From Alphaproteobacteria bacterium (lineage in GTDB: Bacteria > Pseudomonadota > Alphaproteobacteria > Micropepsales > Micropepsaceae), in contig PLJH01000138.1 in the NCBI GenBank assembly GCA_003139615.1, positions 1 through 60,499 of the forward strand: a DNA stretch of 60,499 nt, read 5' to 3'. The first letter of the stretch is position 1. Every line of letters starts with the position of its first letter. The notes beneath the pieces were generated by a model. It was not told the DNA's origin. It was given only the letters and a program-made list of their open reading frames with translations, and did no database searches. Positions 1 through 5,649 of the stretch are shown piece by piece. The translations under genes and the position numbers were made by a program.

Positions 1-31
1 TTCCCTGTTATTCCCTGCTGTGAGGGAATTT
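1..31. repeat. CCCTG-type repeat with short inverted repeat
   Basis: The window opens with TTCCCTGTTATTCCCTG followed by an inverted AGGGAA, so that ATTCCCT (10-16) can pair with AGGGAAT (23-29). The same arrangement, two direct CCCTG blocks followed by an inverted block, recurs at 5325-5359. The left part may be cut by the window edge. Function is unknown; it could be an interspersed repeat or a recombination site. Confidence 0.5.
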
Positions 32-133
32 CATCGCGTGCGGAACGAGCGGATTGCGGCTTATGCGTGCGGCGCGTCCGTTCACGCGAAGAACAGCCGG
101 ATATCAGGCGAAAGAACAGGCGGAATATCAGGC

Positions 134-141
134 GGAAAACA
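134..141. repeat. Target-site duplication, left copy
   Basis: GGAAAACA lies directly outside the left terminal inverted repeat, and the identical 8 bp lies directly outside the right one at 3353-3360. Eight base pairs is the duplication length known for the IS1595 family, so this pair marks the exact insertion boundaries. Confidence 0.9.
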
Positions 142-169
142 CGATATTATGGCGCAAACGCCCCAAGAA
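142..169 (+). repeat. Left terminal inverted repeat of the IS1595 element
   Basis: The 28 bp begin CGATATTATGGCGC and end CCCCAAGAA. They match the reverse complement of 3325-3352 at every position, and similarity stops immediately inside both ends. Within it, GGCG-CAAA-CGCC can form a small hairpin. Confidence 0.92.
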
Positions 170-256
170 TTTGACGGGGCGTCACCTATCTCCGGGAGGA
201 GTCCTGTGAGTTAGGAGCGCGGTGTGCGCTTCCGGGCGGCGTGGGCCGCGTTCCTT

Positions 257-1255
257 TTAGTCGGCATAGTTGCCGTTTACGGAATACGTCAGATTGACGT
301 GGTGGACGGACACTACCTCATCGATTCCAATGATTATTGGCAGGTCAGGGGGCGGACGCCATTTCATAACCCCCAGATGGAAAACGGTCTTATGGACCGA
401 ACCGTCCATCGTCGCTCGGTACGTGACGCATCCAACCAACGAAAGGGGCAAGGAACTGGACAAGCCGCTTTTCGCGGCGGTCGTTACTTCAACATATCTT
501 TGAACTCGTTCGACGGGGACCGAGACCGAAATTCCCATAGTCTGTTCATCTCCGGGGAACAGAACGATGCCTTGGCCCAATCCGATGACAGATGGAGAAA
601 TGGCATCGTTTACCAGCGCCGTTTGTCGAGCGATCTGGTTTTCAAATCCAGTGATAGCCAGTTGCGCGGAAACGAGCACCTGTATCGCGGGGGTGCGCCC
701 CGTATTTTTGAGCAAAAACCCTATCCCGACAACGAAAGTTCCATTGCTCCAAGCGGCGTTTGTAGTAGCGGATGGGGTTGCCGATATCCAAGGCCGTTGC
801 TCGGCTATGATCGCTTTATCGCTGATTTCATTAGCTTTCCTAGCCGCTTCCGATTGAGCGTTGACGGCGGCGATGGACCTCTCAAGTTTCTTGGATTGTT
901 CGTCGGCACCTTTGGCAAGGCGTTCGGTTTCTCTCCACAGGCCAATGGTAGAAACGGCCAGAATGAAAGTGAATACGCCGACGACGAAAGTAGAAATGGC
1001 GCTGATGTCGTCTCTATCGGCGTCGATGAACGACCCGATCCCACGCGCGACCCAGACGATCACGCCCTCACAGGGGGCATCGTTTTCTTGGCGGGTTTGG
1101 CAATTTACGGATTGGCGGGCGCGTGGGCTTTCAGTCGGTATAACCCGCAACGAAAGAAGCGGTGTCAAAATAAGAAACGCCACTAAGCCAAACTCAATCA
1201 AAATCAGATCGCGCGCCCACAGTCGAAATGTGCCGCGCCTATGGCGTCTAAACAT
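257..1255 (-). CDS. Two-TM membrane passenger protein, function unknown
   Basis: The 332-residue protein has hydrophobic segments at about residues 17-38 and 85-107, a charged, probably coiled stretch at 108-150, then the sequence EQRPWI and a mainly beta C-terminal half with a short RTPA motif. This layout (two membrane segments, short helix, RPW-containing C-terminal domain) is frequent among uncharacterised proteobacterial proteins. The start ATG lies 8 bp inside the end of the upstream DUF6471-like gene, so the two are probably co-transcribed. It ends about 90 bp inside the left inverted repeat, so it travels with the transposon. No catalytic motif was recognised. Opposite-strand open frames here are treated as shadows. 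Confidence 0.75.
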   Translation of the reverse strand: MFRRHRRGTFRLWARDLILIEFGLVAFLILTPLLSLRVIPTESPRARQSVNCQTRQENDAPCEGVIVWVARGIGSFIDADRDDISAISTFVVGVFTFILAVSTIGLWRETERLAKGADEQSKKLERSIAAVNAQSEAARKANEISDKAIIAEQRPWISATPSATTNAAWSNGTFVVGIGFLLKNTGRTPAIQVLVSAQLAITGFENQIARQTALVNDAISPSVIGLGQGIVLFPGDEQTMGISVSVPVERVQRYVEVTTAAKSGLSSSLPLSLVGCVTYRATMDGSVHKTVFHLGVMKWRPPPDLPIIIGIDEVVSVHHVNLTYSVNGNYAD

Positions 1256-1487
1256 CCTCCAATCGTATCCCCTCCATCTCCATCGCCGCTAGGGCACCTA
1301 AGAAGAACGTCGCAGCAAATGTGCCCCGACTGAGTTTGCTGGCAATCGAAATCTTGGTCTCGCCAAAGCCGTGTTTCTTCATGCGCTTGGCTAAATCCTC
1401 ATAGGTCATATCGGCCTTTTTCAGCTCGCCCTTTAGGAACCGGGCGGCTCGCTCACCCCATTCGGCTTCGGTCTTGGCTAGGGTCAT
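1248..1487 (-). CDS. DUF6471-like small protein, possible element regulator
   Basis: This 79-residue protein starts MTLAKTEAEW and includes KADMTYEDLAKRMKKHG, which reads like the first helices of a helix-turn-helix fold. It resembles the small DUF6471 proteins often seen beside transposases; the assignment is from memory of the family. An in-frame ATG at 1553 would add 22 residues, but the internal ATG at 1487 gives the family-like N-terminus. It is divergent from the transposase, and the 115-bp gap between them holds two identical 10-bp palindromes, so it could bind its own promoter and that of the transposase. That role is inference. Confidence 0.7.
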   Translation of the reverse strand: MTLAKTEAEWGERAARFLKGELKKADMTYEDLAKRMKKHGFGETKISIASKLSRGTFAATFFLGALAAMEMEGIRLEDV

Positions 1488-1526
1488 GGCAGGGGGCCTC
1501 AAAATGCTGTTTCCGCGTGAAAAGTA

Positions 1527-1579
1527 GCATATATGCAAACTTTCCTCTTGCAAGGGGGTCAGATAGTTGGCATATATGC
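1527..1579. promoter_or_regulatory. Twin GCATATATGC palindromes in divergent promoter region
   Basis: The perfect palindrome GCATATATGC occurs at 1527-1536 and again at 1570-1579, both followed by AA or AAT, 43 bp apart start to start (about four helical turns). They lie between the divergent DUF6471-like gene and the transposase, in a locally AT-rich stretch. The position fits an operator pair for a dimeric regulator, but the cognate protein is not shown by sequence. Confidence 0.5.
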
Positions 1580-1602
1580 AATGTACTTAGCGGATACGCC
1601 CA

Positions 1603-2583
1603 ATGAGCCAGCACTTCCTCCTCTCCAGCAAAGCCAAGACCCTCCGTCTTGTCGACGTGCTGCGGATGACGGACAAGGAAGCCGAGACGGTCTTTTGCAA
1701 GGTCCGCTGGTTCGAAACTGAAGGCGCTCCGGTGTGCCCGCATTGCGGCGGATTGGATGCCTATCTCAATCCCCGCCCGAACGGTTCAACCCGCTATCGC
1801 TGCAAGGCGTGCCGGAAGGATTTCACGGTTACATCGGGAACGCTGTTTGCCAGCCACAAGCGGCCACTGCGGGACTATCTGGCGGCGATTGCGATCTTCT
1901 GCAACGAAGTGAAGGGCAAGTCCGCGCTGGCGCTCTCCCGCGATCTGGGGCTGGCATACAAGAGCGCATTCGTCCTGCTCCACAAATTGCGCGAGGCGAT
2001 GGCGGAGGAACTTCGGGGCCGCGTTATCGGCGACGATCACAACGAAGCATCGGTCGACGGTTGCTATGTCGGCGGGTACATCCGCCCACATAATCTGAAA
2101 GAAAACCGGATCGACCGCCGCAAGTTTCCAAACGGCAAGCGCAAGGTTGTCGTGGTCATCCGCGAGCATGGCGGCGAAACGCTTCCCGGCGTGTTCGCTT
2201 CGGAAGGCGCGGCGGTCGGCTGGATTAAATCCCGCGTTGCAAAGGGAACGGTTTTGAACGCGGACGAAGCATCGTCATGGAACGACCTGCATGGCCGGTT
2301 CGAAGTTAAGCGCATCAATCATCAAGAAGCGTATTCACTGAATGGCGCTTGCACGAATTGGGCAGAAAGCTACTTCGCCCGTCTCCGTCGCGCGGAAGCC
2401 GGTCATCATCATCATATCGCTGGCGCGTATCTGCTCCGTTACGCGCAAGAAGCGGCTTGGAGAGAAGATAACCGACGTTCCTCGAATGGCGATCAAACAC
2501 GCGCTGTTGCCAGCCTCGCGATGCGGAAGGGGCCGTCTGTCGATTTCTCAGGCTACTGGCAGCGCCACGTCAAGGCAGCCTGA
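1603..2583 (+). CDS. IS1595-family transposase
   Basis: The 326-residue transposase mobilises the surrounding element by a DDE-type strand transfer. An N-terminal zinc ribbon is visible (C45-x2-C48 and C67-x2-C70, CPHC and CKAC), followed by a helical region and an ISXO2-like catalytic domain. Likely catalytic acids are D152 (SVDGCYVGG) and D221 (LNADEASSW). The third position is E255 or N252 in CTNWAESYFARLRR; Asn is reported at this position in part of the family. The GHHHHIAGAYLLRY stretch is also typical. Length is normal and there is no frameshift. A hairpin terminator follows at 2597. Confidence 0.93.
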   Translation: MSQHFLLSSKAKTLRLVDVLRMTDKEAETVFCKVRWFETEGAPVCPHCGGLDAYLNPRPNGSTRYRCKACRKDFTVTSGTLFASHKRPLRDYLAAIAIFCNEVKGKSALALSRDLGLAYKSAFVLLHKLREAMAEELRGRVIGDDHNEASVDGCYVGGYIRPHNLKENRIDRRKFPNGKRKVVVVIREHGGETLPGVFASEGAAVGWIKSRVAKGTVLNADEASSWNDLHGRFEVKRINHQEAYSLNGACTNWAESYFARLRRAEAGHHHHIAGAYLLRYAQEAAWREDNRRSSNGDQTRAVASLAMRKGPSVDFSGYWQRHVKAA

Positions 2584-2596
2584 AAACTTCCATCAA

Positions 2597-2630
2597 CCCC
2601 CTGATTCCGCTTGCAGAATCAGGGGGTATT
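2597..2630 (+). terminator. Hairpin terminator after the transposase gene
   Basis: CCCCCTGATTC (2597-2607) pairs perfectly with GAATCAGGGGG (2616-2626) around an 8-nt loop, 14 bp after the transposase stop. The following TATTTGG is only a weak T tract, so termination may be partial. Confidence 0.6.
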
Positions 2631-2718
2631 TGGTACAAGATTCAGCGCGGTTTTATCGCGCGGACTTTACGCACTGAGCACCTGCCTTTCTCCTGCGTCA
2701 CACAGGGCAAGGTTGCAG

Positions 2719-2743
2719 CGCCGCCCTCACGAGGCGGCGTTTT
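2719..2743 (+). terminator. GC-rich hairpin followed by TTTT
   Basis: CGCCGCC (2719-2725) and GGCGGCG (2733-2739) form a 7-bp stem with a 7-nt loop, followed directly by TTTT and then GCGTTT. This is an intrinsic-terminator shape pointing plus-ward. The transposase already has its own hairpin 120 bp upstream, so this one may back it up or end a short unannotated transcript in 2640-2743. Confidence 0.5.
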
Positions 2744-2856
2744 GCGTTTGAATATTCTGCTCTGGAACGTTCGACGCTTTTACCGGATTTGTTTTTTGCC
2801 GGAATCCGTAACCAGCGCGTTGAACAGACGAAACTTATCCACGCGACGTAGAATCA

Positions 2857-3294
2857 TCAAGGATTTTCTTGCGTGATCGACCACCGCGCCCCATGGGCCA
2901 CGCCCGTCTTGGTCACGGTCCCGCGCCTTACCAAAATCCTCAGCGCCGTGATGACCGGCTTGATCACGGACTCCTTGGCGCTCGGCGTGATGCCATTGGC
3001 GTGCATGACATAGCGGGCGATTTCGTCGGTCAGGAGCGGCCCCGGAGCCTTCCGCAGCCCTTCCAGAATGAGCCGGGGTAGCTCGTTTCGGCCGAAATAC
3101 TTGGACGGCTGGTAACGCTGGCGGCGGGGAATGCCTTCAGGGTGGCCCGGTATCAGCAGCACCGCCGCTGCATCCAGGTTCGCCAGCGCGGCCCGGAGCT
3201 TGGCCAGTTTGCGTTCCGCGTCTTGGACCTGTGCCGCGATCTCGACCCGCTTAGCTCGGATCGCCGAAACGACATGGGGAATGGATTCGCTCAT
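2857..3294 (-). CDS. Coiled-coil/winged-helix-like passenger protein
   Basis: The 145-residue protein starts with a helical, probably coiled segment (residues 3-45, rich in A, K, R and E, including DAERKLAKLRAAL). It continues through a basic linker (IPRRQRYQPSKYF) into a region resembling a winged helix: LPRLILEGLRKAPGPLLTDE, then VITALRILVRRGTVTKTG, the helix-wing pattern, ending near GARWSI. DNA binding is plausible but unproven. Similar small proteins are common hypotheticals in Rhizobiales. Its start lies just inside the right inverted repeat, so it is a transposon passenger. Confidence 0.72.
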   Translation of the reverse strand: MSESIPHVVSAIRAKRVEIAAQVQDAERKLAKLRAALANLDAAAVLLIPGHPEGIPRRQRYQPSKYFGRNELPRLILEGLRKAPGPLLTDEIARYVMHANGITPSAKESVIKPVITALRILVRRGTVTKTGVAHGARWSITQENP

Positions 3295-3324
3295 GCACCG
3301 AATTTAGGCGCGGCGGGCTCGATT

Positions 3325-3352
3325 TTCTTGGGGCGTTTGCGCCATAATATCG
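3325..3352 (-). repeat. Right terminal inverted repeat of the IS1595 element
   Basis: Exact reverse complement of 142-169 over 28 bp, followed immediately by the second copy of the 8-bp target duplication. Confidence 0.92.
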
Positions 3353-3360
3353 GGAAAACA
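3353..3360. repeat. Target-site duplication, right copy
   Basis: GGAAAACA, identical to 134-141, abuts the right inverted repeat of the IS1595-family element. Confidence 0.9.
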
Positions 3361-3379
3361 GGCGAAGCTTTCGCCTGTT
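3357..3379. repeat. Hairpin at the transposon insertion point
   Basis: AACAGGCGAA (3357-3366) pairs perfectly with TTCGCCTGTT (3370-3379) around GCT. Its first four bases belong to the target duplication. No T tract follows, so it is not an obvious terminator. On the left side of the element, AGGCGAAAGAACAGGCGG and ATATCAGGCGG continue the same motif, so the transposon landed beside a small repeat/hairpin cluster. Confidence 0.6.
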
Positions 3380-3482
3380 CTGCATGCGGAAAGCCGCACA
3401 ATCATTGGCTTTTTCGAGTGTCCGAAGACGTCGAGATTTTTTTCGCATTCTCCCGGTTCACGGATTGTCGCGGAAGTGCTTC

Positions 3483-4004
3483 ATGTCGTTTCCAGGATTC
3501 ACACCGGAGCGGCCTGTGACCCAAGACGCCGAGAACGAACGCCCTGCACTCCAGCAGATATTGCAAAGCTATCTGGTCCTCTTCTCCCAGCAACGCTGGG
3601 ATGAATGGATCGATCTGTGGGCGGACGATGGCGTGCTGGAATTTCCGTTCGCCCCTCCCGGGCGGCGCAGCCGTTACGTCGGCAAGCCCGACATCCTGGC
3701 CTACATGAAAGCCGTGGCGGTGCGGATGGCGGGGCGGATCAAGAGCGAAGGGCTCGAATATTTCCGTGTGCATCCGATGCTCGATCCCGCGAGAGCTTGC
3801 GTGGAAATGGGCGTCAAAGGCCGCATCCTGGAAACCGGCGCGCCCTATCACCAGAAGTATATTTCGATCGTCGAAACGAAAGGCGGGAAGGTCTCGCTCT
3901 ACACGGAATATTGGAATCCGATCGTCTCTATGGATGCCAATGGCGGCCGTGATGCGTGGACCGCAGCGTTCGGAAGCCCGGAACAGAAAGAGGCTGCATC
4001 ATGA
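3483..4004 (+). CDS. NTF2-like/SnoaL-type (PhzA/B-like) small protein
   Basis: The 173-residue protein has the cone-fold pattern of NTF2-like proteins: an N-terminal helix (LQQILQSYLVLFSQQRWDEW) followed by WADDGVLEFPF and then alternating strands ending in YTEYWNPI. This resembles PhzA/PhzB-like proteins and SnoaL-type cyclases or isomerases, but no substrate can be assigned. I chose ATG 3483; a longer frame begins upstream at 3384 but adds an unlikely basic leader. Its TGA overlaps the next ATG by 4 bp (ATGA), so it is translationally coupled to the NmrA-like gene. Confidence 0.8.
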   Translation: MSFPGFTPERPVTQDAENERPALQQILQSYLVLFSQQRWDEWIDLWADDGVLEFPFAPPGRRSRYVGKPDILAYMKAVAVRMAGRIKSEGLEYFRVHPMLDPARACVEMGVKGRILETGAPYHQKYISIVETKGGKVSLYTEYWNPIVSMDANGGRDAWTAAFGSPEQKEAAS

Positions 4005-4834
4005 GCGGCCTTATCCTGGTGACCGGTGGAACCGGCAAGACCGGCAGGAACCTGCTGATGCAGCTGCAGCAAGCAGGTGTGCCCTGCCGCGCTGCCTCCC
4101 GTCACGGCGTCCCCTCTTTCGACTGGGTGCAGCCCGCCACATGGGATGCGGCGCTCGAAGGCGTCGCGTCCGTCTATCTCGTCGCGCCCCCGACCGTGAA
4201 CAACCCTTATGACCTGATGCAGGACTTCATCGCGTCCGCAATGCGCAAGGGCGTTCGTCGCTTCGTTTTCCTGAGCATGGCGGGGCTTCCGGCCGGCGGG
4301 CCGGCCCATGGTCAGGTTCACCAATGGCTGAAGGACAACAGCGACGATTGGGCCGTGCTGTGCCCATCAGCCTTCATGCAGAACTTCAGCCAGGGACACT
4401 ATCTGGCGACGATCCGCGAGGAAGACCGGATCTATTCCAACACCGGGATGGGGCGTGTCCCGTTCATCGATGTGAACGACATTGCTGCGGCTGCGCTCGC
4501 GGTGTTGACGGCTCCGGCGCGGCAGAACACGGAGTTCGTCCTGACCGGCGATGAGTCCATGTCCTATGATCGTGTCGCAGAGTTGATCGGCCAGTCCTGC
4601 GGCCGCCGGATCTCGCACATTCCTGTTTCGAACGACGAGATGGCGGAGCGGCTTATCAAGCGTGGTCTTCCGCCGGCCACCGCGAGATTTCTCGCCTTCG
4701 GCTACGCAACGATCGCAGCAGGCATGGCGGATCGGACGACGGATGCGGTTCGAACGCTGACCGGAAGGCCTCCTGCGACCTTCCAGACTTTCGCGGAGGC
4801 CAATGCCGACGTCTGGAAGCGGGTAGGAGGGTAG
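4001..4834 (+). CDS. NmrA-like NAD(P)-binding protein
   Basis: The 277-residue protein opens ILVTGGTGKTGRNLL, the glycine-rich dinucleotide-binding motif of atypical short-chain dehydrogenases, and keeps the NmrA-like course: VYLVAPPT, RRFVFLSMAG, then a PFIDVNDIAAAA motif. These proteins are either oxidoreductases or redox-sensing regulators; the catalytic Tyr-x3-Lys is not evident here, which favours a non-classical role. It is coupled by ATGA overlap to the NTF2-like gene, a pairing common near small efflux transporters, and an MFS fragment follows at once. Confidence 0.82.
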   Translation: MSGLILVTGGTGKTGRNLLMQLQQAGVPCRAASRHGVPSFDWVQPATWDAALEGVASVYLVAPPTVNNPYDLMQDFIASAMRKGVRRFVFLSMAGLPAGGPAHGQVHQWLKDNSDDWAVLCPSAFMQNFSQGHYLATIREEDRIYSNTGMGRVPFIDVNDIAAAALAVLTAPARQNTEFVLTGDESMSYDRVAELIGQSCGRRISHIPVSNDEMAERLIKRGLPPATARFLAFGYATIAAGMADRTTDAVRTLTGRPPATFQTFAEANADVWKRVGG

Positions 4835-4836
4835 AG

Positions 4837-5007
4837 AATGGCGCGGACGTTTCGTGCGGTTTTGGCGGCGTCTGGCTGGCCGACAAATTCGGATTTGAGA
4901 ATCCAATTCTTGTCGCCTTGGGAATAATGGCGGTGGCAATACCGGTCGCGATGGCCCTTGGAGCCTCGGTCAGCCGTCTGCTGACGCCGCGACAAAATTC
5001 AAATTAA
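4837..5007 (+). pseudogene. C-terminal remnant of an MFS transporter
   Basis: Reading from AAT 4837 to TAA 5005-5007 gives about 56 codons ending a membrane protein: CGFGGVWLADKFGFENPILV, then a continuous hydrophobic helix (GIMAVAIPVAMALGAS), then a short polar tail. GGVWLADKFG is like the loop before the last helix of drug-efflux MFS proteins. There is no plausible start and the rest of the gene is absent, so this is probably what remains of a transporter once linked to the NTF2/NmrA pair. The identification rests on a short stretch. Confidence 0.5.
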
Positions 5008-5324
5008 TCCACCACCCGAGAACTAATGCGGTTGACAAAAGAGCAGCACCGGCAACATTCTCTATGAGAACATACCATGAACTAAAGATGCCGGTCACGC
5101 TCCTTTTGTCCACCCGCCCGACGGATCCAAAAATTCGGAGGCGCAAGCCAGAGGGTTTTTCGATGCGTGGTTACGCGGGCAGCCGCTCGTCTCGAGCGCG
5201 CAAAAGCTTCCTCCCGATAATGACCTGTTTAACAGGTGCGGTGGTCGGACGAGCGTTGCACCGTAGGCACAAACTGTTGCATCGGAGCGTCGCACGAGAT
5301 TGTCTACGTTCATTGTTTCGGGAG

Positions 5325-5359
5325 TTCCCCTGTTATTTTCCCCTGTTAAACAGGGGAAA
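5325..5359. repeat. CCCTG-type repeat with near-perfect palindrome
   Basis: TTCCCCTGTTATT is followed by TTTCCCCTGTT (5337-5347) and its exact inverse AACAGGGGAAA (5349-5359) around a single A. The order (direct CCCTG, direct CCCTG, inverse) matches positions 1-31. A degenerate AACAGGGCCCTG lies about 65 bp downstream. Confidence 0.6.
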
Positions 5360-5519
5360 CCTCGATCTGAATGGAAGGTCTGCGCGGGGCAGACAAAAGC
5401 AAGGGTTGGAGCACGGCTTTAACAGGGCCCTGCTAAGCCCTGCTCGGCCACCGAAGAGTCTTGTTTTCATTGGTTTTTTTGGGCTCGCACAGAGCGAAAA
5501 GTTTTCGCGAAAATGGAGC

Positions 5520-5536
5520 GCGGGCATCTTGCCCGC
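5520..5536. repeat. GCGGGCA-TCT-TGCCCGC hairpin
   Basis: GCGGGCA (5520-5526) and TGCCCGC (5530-5536) form a perfect 7-bp stem with a TCT loop. It looks like a short REP-type interspersed element; no second copy was noticed in this window. Confidence 0.5.
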
Positions 5537-5564
5537 ATCGGCAATGCAGGTTTCACGAAGGCGG

Positions 5565-5580
5565 CCACAGGCGCCTGTGG
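5565..5580. repeat. 16-bp perfect palindrome
   Basis: CCACAGGCGCCTGTGG is a perfect 16-bp palindrome about 70 bp upstream of the beta-helix gene. It could be an operator or part of the same interspersed repeat as the hairpin at 5520-5536, 28 bp away. Confidence 0.45.
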
Positions 5581-5649
5581 TCCATCGGCAGCTAAACCAA
5601 AACCTTTAGATGTGGCGACATCGCGTCATGCAACCGAAGGAAAAAGCAG

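Larger units (their letters stand above)
142..3352. mobile_element. IS1595-family transposon with three passenger genes
   Basis: This 3,211-bp unit is bounded by perfect 28-bp inverted repeats (142-169 and 3325-3352) and an exact 8-bp direct repeat outside them. It contains an IS1595-type transposase (1603-2583, plus), and on the minus strand a membrane protein (257-1255), a DUF6471-like protein (1248-1487) and a small winged-helix-like protein (2857-3294). Intact ends and an uninterrupted transposase suggest recent or still possible mobility. IS1595 elements of about 1 kb are common and some members carry extra genes; this one is three times that size. Removing it with one copy of the duplication rejoins a run of CAGGCG-containing short repeats, which supports these ends. 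Confidence 0.9.
5008..5649. other. Repeat-rich intergenic region without a convincing gene
   Basis: This 642-bp spacer holds the CCCTG-type palindrome (5325-5359) and two further hairpins (5520-5536 and 5565-5580). An open frame across much of it (5064-5609, plus) has a basic, low-complexity translation and reads straight through the palindromes, so it is not called a gene. The ribosome site of the next gene, GAAGGA, lies close to its end. Confidence 0.6.

Noticed and set aside
20..214. Short plus-strand frame at the window start
   Set aside because: It crosses the left transposon end and the target duplication, so it is accidental.
224..1186. Plus-strand frame of 320 codons in the transposon
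   Set aside because: The minus-strand frame has a membrane-protein profile and sits in an operon; the plus-strand translation is polar and featureless.
5064..5609. Plus-strand frame of 181 codons in the spacer before the beta-helix gene
   Set aside because: Runs through the palindromes and has an Arg-rich, low-complexity translation.
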